From NCBI GenBank assembly GCA_030429565.1, contig JAUIFE010000004.1, positions 346,848 to 410,847 on the forward strand: 64,000 nucleotides of DNA. The letters run 5' to 3'. This document shows positions 46,371 to 55,129 of the stretch, piece after piece. The notes below the pieces were generated by a model. That model was not told the DNA's origin. It did no database searches and saw only the letters and a list, made by a program, of their open reading frames with translations. A program made the position numbers and the translations under genes. The DNA is from Holophagae bacterium. GTDB lineage: Bacteria; Acidobacteriota; Holophagae; Acanthopleuribacterales; Acanthopleuribacteraceae. How positions within the stretch are numbered: position 1 is the first letter of the stretch; each line of letters opens with the position of its first letter.

Positions 46371-48488
46371 TTGGCTGTTTTGCTTGATGGCTTAGGTCGT
46401 ATCGAAGAGGCCGAGGCGGCTTATCGACAGGCCTTGACGTTTGAACCCAATCACGCCGACCTTTGGTTTAATTTAGGCACCTTGGTTGACAGCCAAAGGC
46501 GAGAAAAAGAAGCGGAAGCGGCTTACCGCCAAGCGCTTGAAATCAATCCTAATGACCACCAAGCCTGGTATCGCCTGGGGTATTTGCTGGACGATCTGGG
46601 GTGTCAGGAAGAAGCGGAAGCGGCTTACCGAAAGGCGCTTGAGATTCAACCCGATGACCACCAAGCCTGGTACTGCCTGGGGTGTTTACTGCAAGATTTG
46701 GGGCGCCATGACGAAGCGGAAGCGGCTTATTGCAAAACACTTGAGCATAACCCTGCTGACCACAACGCCTGGTTAAACCTAGGGAACTTACGCGACGAGC
46801 GCGGGGCAAAGGAAGTAGCGGAAGCGGCTTACCGCCAAGCGCTTGAGATCAAACCTGATAAACACAAAGCTTGGCACAACCTGGGGTATGTTCTGCACGA
46901 CCTGGGGCGCCATGAAGAAGCGGAAGCGGCTTACCGCCAAGTGCTTGCGCTCCAACCCAACAACCACCGAACCTGGAACAATTTAGGCCATGTGCTGGGT
47001 GATTTGGGGCGCAAGGAGGAAGCGCAAGCAGCTTACAGCAAAGCGCTTGAGATTCAACCCGATAACCCCATTGCCTGGTGCAACTACGGCAATGTGCTGG
47101 AATCTTTGGGACGCCATGAAGAAGCGGAAACGGCTTACCGCAAGGCGCTTGAGATCAAGCCCGATGACCACCCTGGCTGGTTTAACCTCGGGCTTTTGTT
47201 GGTTTCTTTGGGGCGCCTTGAAGAAGCGGAAGCGGCTTACCGCCAAGTGCTTGCGCTTGACGCTGATAACCACGAAACCTGGTTCAACCTGGGGACTTTG
47301 TTTCAAAATCAGAAGCGTTTGGCGGAGGCTGAAACAGCCTATGCCAAGGTGCTTGCCATAAACCCAAACCATGCTCTTACCTGGTTCAACAAGGGCAAAC
47401 TTTTATCCGATCAGGATCGCTTAGAAGAAGCCGAAAATGCGTATCGTCAGGCATTTGACAAAGAACCGGACATGTTCGGCGCCCTGATCAATTTAGGCGT
47501 GGTGTACGGCCGACAGAATCGTCTGGCAGAGCAGGAAAAAACCTACCGCAGGGTACTCGAGATGAAACCCGACAGCGCCGGCGCCTGGTTCAACCTCGGC
47601 AAACTCCTGAGTATAACAGGCCGGGAGCAAGAGGCCGAGGCAGCCTATCGCAAGGCGCTTGAACACACACCCGAGAATGCCGACGTGTGGAACATGCTCG
47701 GCAATCTTTTCGATGACCTGGACCGCCTCGAGGAAGCGGAAGCCGCCTACCGCAAGGCGCTTGAGTTTAAGCCCGAGCAATATCAGTACTGGCATAATTT
47801 GGCAATGTTGCTCGAACGCCGGCAACACTTGGATGAGGCGGAAGTTATTTGCCGCAAAGCCCTCGAACTCGCACCCAATCAGCACCAAATTTGGAACAGC
47901 CTCGCCCAAGTGTTGGCGGACCAATCGCGCCTCGCCGAGGCTGAGACCGCCTGTCGCAAGGCGCTGCAATTGGAACCCAGTGATACCAACGCGTGGAACA
48001 ATCTCGGCAACTTTTTGGCAGAACAAGAGCGGGTGCAGGTGGCCGAAGACGCCTATCGCCAAGCAATGGCGCTTGATCCCCAAAAATACGCAGCTTGGCA
48101 TAATCTGGGGAATTTGCTGTGCGGCCTTGATCGAATGGACGAAGCCGAAGTGGTTTTCCGCAAAGCGCTTGCGCTTCAACCTGACAACCACGAAGCCTGG
48201 TGCGACTTGGGTCGTTTGTTAGAAGACAAAAAGCAAATGGACGAGGCCGAAGCCGCCTACCGTCAAGCGACGGTTGTCGAATCAAGCGAAGCCGCCGGCT
48301 ATTACCATTTGGCTTGTCTGAAGGCCGAGACTGAGCCGGACCAAGCCATCGCTTGGTTACAAAGAGCCTTAGCGCGCAACGCGGCGGAGGTTTTGGCATA
48401 TGTCGCAATGGATGCGGATTGGGAGCCGTTGCAGGATCGGCCCGAATTCCAGGCCTTAATCGAGGTATTTCAGTCAGCGGAAACCTAG
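46371..48488 (+). CDS. Large TPR protein with end-of-group cap
   Basis: 705 residues if started at the first usable codon, TTG 46371; the true protein probably begins about 30 codons earlier. About twenty TPR units, many nearly identical at DNA level (EAEAAYRQALEIKPDDHQAW-type), then the cap (YYHLACLKAE, IAWLQRALARN, DWEPLQDRPEFQALIEVF). Cytoplasmic. The 102-bp DNA repeats could recombine and change the number of units. Probably a scaffold. Confidence 0.8.
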   Translation: MAVLLDGLGRIEEAEAAYRQALTFEPNHADLWFNLGTLVDSQRREKEAEAAYRQALEINPNDHQAWYRLGYLLDDLGCQEEAEAAYRKALEIQPDDHQAWYCLGCLLQDLGRHDEAEAAYCKTLEHNPADHNAWLNLGNLRDERGAKEVAEAAYRQALEIKPDKHKAWHNLGYVLHDLGRHEEAEAAYRQVLALQPNNHRTWNNLGHVLGDLGRKEEAQAAYSKALEIQPDNPIAWCNYGNVLESLGRHEEAETAYRKALEIKPDDHPGWFNLGLLLVSLGRLEEAEAAYRQVLALDADNHETWFNLGTLFQNQKRLAEAETAYAKVLAINPNHALTWFNKGKLLSDQDRLEEAENAYRQAFDKEPDMFGALINLGVVYGRQNRLAEQEKTYRRVLEMKPDSAGAWFNLGKLLSITGREQEAEAAYRKALEHTPENADVWNMLGNLFDDLDRLEEAEAAYRKALEFKPEQYQYWHNLAMLLERRQHLDEAEVICRKALELAPNQHQIWNSLAQVLADQSRLAEAETACRKALQLEPSDTNAWNNLGNFLAEQERVQVAEDAYRQAMALDPQKYAAWHNLGNLLCGLDRMDEAEVVFRKALALQPDNHEAWCDLGRLLEDKKQMDEAEAAYRQATVVESSEAAGYYHLACLKAETEPDQAIAWLQRALARNAAEVLAYVAMDADWEPLQDRPEFQALIEVFQSAET

Positions 48489-48670
48489 CCGGCGTTGCGT
48501 TGATCAAGTGTGAATTGCCTAAAAAACCATCGTGATCCCTATTAAATCGTCAGGTCGATAAATCAAAGTCTCCGGGAATATGGTAAAAACGGAGATGTCA
48601 TTTTTTTCGAACCTTGCATAAGCGACAACGGTGCGTGCTTTTGCAGCGTCGTTCGTCGGGGATCGACCAT

Positions 48671-49927
48671 ATGATCAAACACGATGCCGTCCGATTGAGT
48701 CACTTTGAACGTTACACACCGTTAGCGACAACGGTTTTCTTTGTGCTGTTCTGGATTTATTGGGTGTATCGTGTTGGTTTTGAGGTCTGGCAAAGCTTTC
48801 CCGTTTTTGTTTTTGGGTGGACCTTTGCTCATTATTCGCTTTTGACCCTTCTGGCACTTGATCAGTGCCGACAGCGGAAATGGAACTTGAGCAGTTGGCT
48901 TTATGCCTGCCGCTGGGAAATCATTTTCTTTTACTGGGTCGTGCCGGCGATTGTGGTGCAGGCGGTTCTGGTCGCTTGGGGGTTCGATTGGGCTTTTGAC
49001 TACTACCATCAAAAATCCGACAACAACTACAAACCAAGCTTTCCCGCCTTTGCCATCACCTTGCCATTGTGGCCGTTGTTTTTGCTGTTGTGGTACATCC
49101 GCGACATTAACCGCGCTGCCGACATTCGCCAAGCCCACATGAATCACCTGCAGGCGGATTTCCATCAACTTCAAGAATGGGTCACAACTTCTGAAAAGAC
49201 GGCATTGCGAGTTTCCGCGATTTATCAACTGAAACGATTTTACACAGGTGAAGTCCTTGATGGTGTTACTGATCATTTTGAAAAACCAGTTCTTGAGCTG
49301 TTCAACGTTCTCTTGACTGAAATTGAGGATGGGGAATCGGAACCAGCAAACGAGGCAATCAAAAGAGCGATTGAGTCCGCCATTTCAGGTACCGGATCAA
49401 ATTTACGGGGATCAGAGGCGCATCAGAAACTAGGAAAGGTTTACGAGAATTTGGGAAAACAAGAGGCTGCTCTCGAGGAACAGAAAAAAGCTTTAGCTAT
49501 TGACCCTAAAAATGCGGATGCATTTTTATCTATCGGTAACTTGTGGCGGAATCAGGGCAACATATCCGATGCCTTGGCAGCCTATGAGCGTGCTATTGAA
49601 ATCAAACCAGACGGAATTGAAGCCTTAAATAATTTAGGGGCATTACTTGGTGAATTGGGAAGGAAAGAGGAGGCAAAAGAAGCTTTTCTAAAAAGTATTG
49701 AACAATGGCCTCACGGATTCGCGGGTCCTTTCAATATGGCTTGCCTCTTGTCAGGCGAAAAGCCACAATGCGCACTAAATTGGTTGCGAAAAGCTTTGGA
49801 GCGCAATACGCAACGCGTACTCGAACTGGCTGAGACGGACACTGATTTGGATCCGTTGCGGGATTTGCCCGAGTACTCTGCGCTGATCGAGGAGTTTAAG
49901 GGGCGGGGGAGTGACCCGCCGAGCTAG
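48671..49927 (+). CDS. Membrane-anchored TPR protein with end-of-group cap
   Basis: About 418 residues from ATG 48671 (GGGG upstream). Four hydrophobic segments in the first 160 residues (TTVFFVLFWIYWVY, FGWTFAHYSLLTLLAL, IIFFYWVVPAIVVQAVLVA, ITLPLWPLFLLLWYI), then a coiled region to about 250, then three TPR units (LGKVYENLGKQEAALEEQKK on) and the cap (PFNMACLLSGEK, LNWLRKALERN, DLDPLRDLPEYSALIEEF). The head resembles pentapeptide/YjbI-like membrane anchors. It may tether the soluble TPR proteins of this cluster. Confidence 0.78.
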   Translation: MIKHDAVRLSHFERYTPLATTVFFVLFWIYWVYRVGFEVWQSFPVFVFGWTFAHYSLLTLLALDQCRQRKWNLSSWLYACRWEIIFFYWVVPAIVVQAVLVAWGFDWAFDYYHQKSDNNYKPSFPAFAITLPLWPLFLLLWYIRDINRAADIRQAHMNHLQADFHQLQEWVTTSEKTALRVSAIYQLKRFYTGEVLDGVTDHFEKPVLELFNVLLTEIEDGESEPANEAIKRAIESAISGTGSNLRGSEAHQKLGKVYENLGKQEAALEEQKKALAIDPKNADAFLSIGNLWRNQGNISDALAAYERAIEIKPDGIEALNNLGALLGELGRKEEAKEAFLKSIEQWPHGFAGPFNMACLLSGEKPQCALNWLRKALERNTQRVLELAETDTDLDPLRDLPEYSALIEEFKGRGSDPPS

Positions 49928-50388
49928 CGCTTGGGGCCGATGCGCCAGGTGGCTTTGGCTCTGGAGACGATGTCGCCTGACTCGTCGGTGAGGATCGATT
50001 CGATGATTAACTCGCGGTCGGCGGTAATGAGCGTCAGTTTTTCGCATTCGCAGGTGGCGGTCAGCGTGCCGCGCGCTTTTTTGGTGTACTCAATCGATAA
50101 ACCCGTGATGATGGCGCGTGCGTCTTTGGGGAGCTGGGCGGTCATGGCGAGGCCGGTGACGAATTCGGCCAGGTTCATTTGGGCCAGGGCGTGGATCGAG
50201 CGCAGGTGGTTGCGCACGGCGCGGCGGTCGCGGATCTCGGCACGTGCGTAACCCGGGCGGATCTCCTGCACGCGCGGCCCGATGGAACCGGTGTAAGGCA
50301 CCTTGAAGCCGATCATTTTGTTGAACAGCCACTTGCCGGCGGGTACTTTCTGCATTTTGTGCCAAAGGTTAAGTAAATCGTTGGCCAT
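49924..50388 (-). CDS. DUF4442-like hotdog-fold protein (possible thioesterase)
   Basis: 154 residues from ATG 50388, with GGAGG seven bases upstream. It has the hotdog pattern PGYARAEIRDRRAVRNHLRS, then IHALAQMNLAEFVTGLAM (the long central helix) and ARAIITGLSIEYTKKARGTL. This matches the DUF4442/YiiD-C group of PaaI-like acyl-CoA thioesterases. No clear catalytic acid can be named. Convergent with the membrane TPR gene, overlapping by 4 nt. Confidence 0.72.
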   Translation of the reverse strand: MANDLLNLWHKMQKVPAGKWLFNKMIGFKVPYTGSIGPRVQEIRPGYARAEIRDRRAVRNHLRSIHALAQMNLAEFVTGLAMTAQLPKDARAIITGLSIEYTKKARGTLTATCECEKLTLITADRELIIESILTDESGDIVSRAKATWRIGPKR

Positions 50389-50793
50389 GGCGGCGCCTCC
50401 TGGACAGAAACCGGGTGACGCGGCGGGGCGAACCGGCTTAGAATCGTGTTCTACGGCATTATGCGGCATTTTTCCCCACGCGGGCAAGCTTTCTTCGCGT
50501 ATGATCTTTTGCTTGAGCTGTGACAGGGCTCACGGAAATTCTTTGTGCGAGTCATTAATGCCCCAGCTCCCGCAAGTAAAGATGAAAAATGGTTATTCAT
50601 GGGTTCATTGCGAGATTCTTGTGAAAAAAAAGGCGGCCGTGTTTTAGAAAATCGCCTATATTAAGGCCTATCTCCCTTTTGAGTCAATTTGTGTGTGGTT
50701 CATTCGCGGTCCGTTCTCGCGGACGCACCAACATCAACCATTACCTATCGTTTTTGCGGACCGGCCGTCTGACGATACCGTGTGAGGTGTAGC
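50389..50793. other. Gap; short hairpin, no gene
   Basis: A GTCCG-TTCTCG-CGGAC hairpin lies near 50709-50724. AT-rich sequence at 50,625-50,690 (CGCCTATATTAAGG) could hold the promoter of the gene at 50794. Nothing else seen. Confidence 0.3.
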
Positions 50794-51075
50794 ATGAGTG
50801 AAGTTTCCGAAGTCTCATTCAGTTTAAGGGATCAAGCGTTTCTGAAAGAGTTGGGCATCAGTTGTATGGCGCCCGGTCTGGAGTTTATGTTGCGCGAACA
50901 CGAGGCGGTCAAAAACGCCGGTTCCCGCTTAGACGAACGAGCTTGCGGTTATCAGAGTCTTGACCTCGACCAATCCACCTTGGAAGCCCTCAGTGAAGAA
51001 ACCGGTGAAACGGTGGACGAGATCCGCAGCCGGCTGTCCTTAATTCGCGACCTTAAAGAGCCACGCGACCGCTAA
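50794..51075 (+). CDS. Small hypothetical protein
   Basis: 93 residues from ATG 50794 with GAGG seven bases upstream; ATG 50782 is weaker. Acidic, helical, no signal peptide or membrane segment. ETGETVDEIRSRLSLIRDLK near the C-terminus looks like a helix-turn-helix-like or dimer segment. Family not recognised. Confidence 0.6.
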   Translation: MSEVSEVSFSLRDQAFLKELGISCMAPGLEFMLREHEAVKNAGSRLDERACGYQSLDLDQSTLEALSEETGETVDEIRSRLSLIRDLKEPRDR

Positions 51076-51182
51076 CTACCCGGCGGGTGGCCGTCCCCGC
51101 CAAAAACCCCCACCCAAGAGGGCGTGCTCACGTTTGCGACAATCGCACGCACCTTTGTGATGTGTGACGGCTTTTGCCCTTC

Positions 51183-51269
51183 GACCACTTGTGGTCAAAC
51201 CAGATTGTGCTAGATTGGCCCCCCACGACACGGCACCGTGTTGATTCTTTAACACGGCAACGTGTTAAA
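51183..51269. promoter_or_regulatory. Cluster of three palindromes
   Basis: GACCACTTGTGGTC (51183-51196, perfect), ACACGG-CA-CCGTGT (51228-51241) and TTTAACACG-GCAA-CGTGTTAAA (51248-51269). The last two share AACACGG/CGTGTT and look like two operators for one regulator. The rest of 51076-51917 has no supported gene; the 140-residue frames there are shadows of GC-rich sequence. The palindromes may serve the protease gene downstream. Confidence 0.45.
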
Positions 51270-51917
51270 CCTTCAACCGTGCCGGTGTTTTTTTGCCCGC
51301 TCGTCGCTTGCCTGTGTTGCCGCCGGCGTCGTTGTTGTTGCGGGCTGGGTGCGCCGCTTGCCCACAAGCGATCCCGATCTACCACCACGTCGCACCCCTG
51401 GCTCACCCACGTCACGCGTCGTTCCGTCGCGGCCGGTCGGGTTACGCCTGTTTCGTGCAACCGACGGCCCCAATCCGGGGCATTCACAATCGACACGCAA
51501 TTGCGCTAAGCCAAAGCTTTTCAAGCTTTTTGGTGACACCTTTGCCTTTCCGCTAGGTTGACTTCGGCCAACGCGGGGAGGAAGGGGATTGCTGCGCCCC
51601 CGCTTCCATGGGCGCAACAAAAAAGCGAGCAAAGGAAATGTAATTTTTGTGATTTCGGTTTGTTTACAAAAGAAACACGTGTAATATATCATTCAAATCT
51701 CAAATGAATGCCGATCAGCTCCGGCCTTATTTGCTCGGCTCTTCACGCCACTTACACGCCGCCGTGCGTGGTCTATCCCGTCCTTTCCCTTCCGATGCTT
51801 CCCCGGTTTTATCGAGCGGGCTTTATGCACCTTTCCCCGGTTTACATTTTGACCGGGCCGGCCGTCGTCTACCCGCACGGCCGGCGTGCGCGCGCCGCTC
51901 CACATAGAGGAGAGAAC

Positions 51918-54350
51918 ATGTTTCGATTTAGCTTTAAACAGCTTATGGTGACTTTGATGGTCGCCTCCGGCCTCAACCTGATGGCCGATCCCACCCCAGA
52001 ACTCGATAACGGCGTGCCGGTCACCGGCATTAGCGCCAACCGTAGTGAAATCTGGCGTTTCGCCGTGAATGTACCCGAGGGCGCTGCCAACCTCGAGGTC
52101 GCCATCAGCGAAGGCACCGGCGACGCCGATCTTTACGTGCGTTACGGCCAGGAACCGACCACGACCCAATACGACTGCCGCCCTTGGGTTAATGGCAATA
52201 CCGAAACCTGTAGTGTGGCCGCGCCCCAAGCCGGCACCTACTACGTCAACATCGTTGCCTACCGCAATTTCAGTGGCTTGCGCTTGGTGGCGAGCTACGA
52301 AAACGGCCAAACCGCACTGGAAAACGATGTCCCCGTGACCAATATCAGCGCGGCCCAAAACGAAGAACGCGTCTTTTACGTGGACGTGCCCGCCAACGCG
52401 ACCGACCTAGAAGTGGCGATCAGTGGCGGCAGCGGCGATGCCGATTTGTACTTGCGCCAAGGCCAGGTCCCGACCACGACTGAGTTCGATTGCCGCCCCT
52501 GGAAAAACGGCAACACCGAGAGCTGTAGCGAAGCGGCCCCGGTTGAAGGTCGCTACTACGCCATGGTGCGCGCTTACAATAGCTTTCAAGGCTTGCAAAT
52601 CGTGGCCCGTTACCAGTCCGACGACGGCCCGACCGGCTGCGAAGACACAACCGACAACGCGATTAGTTTGCAAATGCTCGGCGACGGCGCGGTTACCGAT
52701 CTGACCTACAGTTCGTGGATCCGTTCCGGCGGCGACGTGGCGCGCGATTACGTGATGGAAATTTGCCGTCAACCAACCTACGGTTTGGTCACGGTCCGTG
52801 GTGAACCGATTGATTTAAGCAGCGGTTACGATCAAGCCTTCGATTTCAGTTACACGCATTTGGGCCCGCGCGGCAGCAACGACGACAGTTTCGCGGTACG
52901 CATTTCGAGCAACGGCAACACGACGGTCAAAACCTTCGCGTTGCGTTTGAACAACCCCACCGTAAACCATCCAGTCCAGCCTACCTGTGGCAACGTCGAC
53001 GTCGACAATGACAACGACGGCATTCCCGACTGCGCCGAGCAGCCAGGTCACACTTTCTATGGGATGCCGCTGTACGATTGGGGCGCGCGCGTCAACCAAA
53101 CCGACATCTTCATTGAAGTGGATTACATGGCCGAACACGTGTTGCGCGATTACGACGGCAACGTGATGACCGACAGCAACGGCAACCCTTTGCGCGATCA
53201 CGGTACCGAACCACTGCGCGAGAGTTTGGATCGCGTGGTGGACATTTTCGCGGCTCGCGGTTACGCGGTTCACTTCGATGTGGGTGACTTGTTTGACCAA
53301 GCGCCTGGCTTGGATCCTGCCGATTACGATTTGGGCGCGGGTCAGGCGATTCCCTTCGCCGAATACGTGCACCTCAACCGCTGGACCGATACCTACAACG
53401 GTCGCGAAATCAATGTTCCCGGCATGACCGAAGACTTTATGCCGCAATACTTTGAGAACAATCCCGAACGCTTGCGTGCGTTTTATTACTTGCTGTTCGC
53501 CAACTCGCAGGGCGGTTCTAACCGTGGCTCCTCGGGTCAGGCACCGGACACCTTCGATTACTGGTTCTACCTGTCGATGGGTGGATCGCGCTGGCGCATG
53601 GACGACGACACGCAAGAGAACCGCAACATGTTGATTAACGCCCACGCTTCGACGATTGTGCACGAGTTGGGTCACGTGATTGGTTTCGCGCATGGTGGCG
53701 ACCCCGAAGTACCGTGGCAAGAAGGCAACAACCTCAACTTCAAACCCAACTACCTGAGCAGCATGAACTACTTATTCCAGTTAATGGGTGTCCCGCGCGA
53801 ATACAGTGATTACAGCTTGCAGGAAAGTTTGTTGGATCGCTATCAGTTCGAGCGTGACCGCCAGGGCTTTGATATCTGTGGTGATCTGTTGCAGGCACGT
53901 CGTCCCGATAACTACCGCTGGGGTCGTTTGGTGAACTCGATCTTCGGTGATCCGGCCTTGTTCCACATCGACTACTCCGACGGTGATAACCCTAGCTTGG
54001 ACGAAAACGCGATCTCGGAAGCGTCGACGCTGGGTGGTTTGGATTACGATTGCGACGGTTCGGTTAGCCAGAGTAACGGCCGCTTCGACATCAACTTCAG
54101 CAACACCTACGATGTGCTGCACGATTACGACGATTGGGGCAACTTAACGCTTTACTACCGTTACTTGAACTACCGCAACGGCAAGTTCTTGGTTTCGCCC
54201 AACCAAACCGCGAGACGCGCCAATTCGCCTGGTGAGGTAATCAACAACCTCGATCTGAGCGCTCGGAAAAACGATAAGCCGATCGGTATTCAAGAATGGG
54301 TGCCGCCGATGTCATTCTTCGAAGCGATTCATGCCCAACAAAAACGCTAA
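51918..54350 (+). CDS. Secreted metzincin-like zinc metalloprotease with two PPC domains
   Basis: 810 residues from ATG 51918 (GAGGAGAG upstream); the open frame to 51708 is not used. Signal peptide (LMVTLMVASGLNLMA). Two N-terminal PPC domains (about 22-130 and 131-240), each with DADLYxR and DCRPW. A calcium-loop-like segment VDNDNDGIPDC follows (about 355). The zinc site is HELGHVIGFAH (582-592, the HExxHxxGxxH of metzincins) with a Met-turn YLSSMNY (Met616). PPC domains normally lie C-terminal; here they are N-terminal. It is probably an exported degradative enzyme. Transcription may run on to the T-run terminator at 55092. Confidence 0.85.
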   Translation: MFRFSFKQLMVTLMVASGLNLMADPTPELDNGVPVTGISANRSEIWRFAVNVPEGAANLEVAISEGTGDADLYVRYGQEPTTTQYDCRPWVNGNTETCSVAAPQAGTYYVNIVAYRNFSGLRLVASYENGQTALENDVPVTNISAAQNEERVFYVDVPANATDLEVAISGGSGDADLYLRQGQVPTTTEFDCRPWKNGNTESCSEAAPVEGRYYAMVRAYNSFQGLQIVARYQSDDGPTGCEDTTDNAISLQMLGDGAVTDLTYSSWIRSGGDVARDYVMEICRQPTYGLVTVRGEPIDLSSGYDQAFDFSYTHLGPRGSNDDSFAVRISSNGNTTVKTFALRLNNPTVNHPVQPTCGNVDVDNDNDGIPDCAEQPGHTFYGMPLYDWGARVNQTDIFIEVDYMAEHVLRDYDGNVMTDSNGNPLRDHGTEPLRESLDRVVDIFAARGYAVHFDVGDLFDQAPGLDPADYDLGAGQAIPFAEYVHLNRWTDTYNGREINVPGMTEDFMPQYFENNPERLRAFYYLLFANSQGGSNRGSSGQAPDTFDYWFYLSMGGSRWRMDDDTQENRNMLINAHASTIVHELGHVIGFAHGGDPEVPWQEGNNLNFKPNYLSSMNYLFQLMGVPREYSDYSLQESLLDRYQFERDRQGFDICGDLLQARRPDNYRWGRLVNSIFGDPALFHIDYSDGDNPSLDENAISEASTLGGLDYDCDGSVSQSNGRFDINFSNTYDVLHDYDDWGNLTLYYRYLNYRNGKFLVSPNQTARRANSPGEVINNLDLSARKNDKPIGIQEWVPPMSFFEAIHAQQKR

Positions 54351-54440
54351 TTTTCTCCAGTCCCTCCAGTCCCTCCAATCCCTCCAACGTTCCTGAGCAG
54401 TATTTGGCCAGGTCATCCCGCAAGGGGTGGCTTGGCCTTT

Positions 54441-54870
54441 TTTCTTTGAGGAAGGGCCATGGGCGTGTTGGTTCCTCTTTTACGGTGATGCGCCAGATGG
54501 AAGAAGCCGTTACTTCGACGTGTCAGCAGGGTTGGTTTATTTTTATTGAATGCCAGGCTGGTGGATGCTCGTTTATTGGCTGGGAAGGGAAGGGCGATTG
54601 ACTTGTGTTGCCCTGTTTTAATTGAGTGCGCCTGGCGGAAGGAGCCGTTCTTCGCATTTCTTTGAGGAAGGGCGATTGGGGTTTCGGTTCCTCTTTTACG
54701 GTGATGCGCCAGATGGAAGAAGCCGTTACTTCGACGTGTCAGCAGGGTTGGTTTATTTTTATTGAATGCCAGGCTGGTGGATGCTCGTTTATTGGCTGGG
54801 AAGGGAAGGGCGACTGACTTGTGTTGCCCTGTTTTGATTGAGTGCGCCTGGCGGAAGGAGCCGTTCTTCG
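54441..54870. repeat. Tandem 216-bp repeat, two copies
   Basis: The unit beginning TTTCTTTGAGGAAGGGC at 54441 recurs at 54657 with about ten changes in total. Each unit itself contains two related halves (ATGCGCCAGATGGAAGAAGC and GTGCGCCTGGCGGAAGGAGC, each then GTT(A)CTTCG). 216 is a multiple of three, so long frames cross it on both strands, but no start, family or codon bias supports coding. A short CCCTCCAGT run (54358-54385) precedes it. Confidence 0.8.
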
Positions 54871-54973
54871 AATTTCTGGATTGTTGGGCGATTGGTAAGG
54901 TCGCTTCTCTGATGCGTTGTGGCGCCTGGCCGCGGACGTGCTTTGGTGTTGCCGTTGGCGTGGTTCCCTCTAT

Positions 54974-55030
54974 CATTTTTTCTTCCCAAAAGCCTTTCAC
55001 AGATTAGAAGGTTTTTGGGAAGAAAAAATG
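54974..55030. terminator. Strong hairpin
   Basis: A 23-bp stem with one mismatch (cattttttcttcccaaaagc and complement at 55008-55030) and an 11-nt loop beginning TCACA. Same layout as the hairpin at 20487-20540, including CCCAAAA and a CTTTCACA segment at the loop edge. Confidence 0.55.
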
Positions 55031-55091
55031 TCCTCGGTATGGGCGTTGGCTGGTTCGGCCATTCGGCCGGTTATGGTTCGGTTATCAAGAA

Positions 55092-55129
55092 AGGCCCACC
55101 GGTTGTTGTCGGTGGGCCTCGTTTTTTTT
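55092..55129 (+). terminator. Rho-independent terminator
   Basis: Stem AGGCCCACCG / CGGTGGGCCT with an 8-nt loop and T8 (55122-55129). It ends plus-strand transcription from the protease/repeat region. On the minus strand it also lies right after the MFS gene stop. Confidence 0.85.

Noticed and set aside
51128-51693. Several 90-140 codon frames on both strands
   Set aside because: Overlap each other, are Arg/Pro/Thr-rich and lack start sites.
54413-55000. 195-codon minus frame with internal 72-residue repeat
   Set aside because: Produced by the 216-bp tandem repeat; very basic, no ribosome site, no family.
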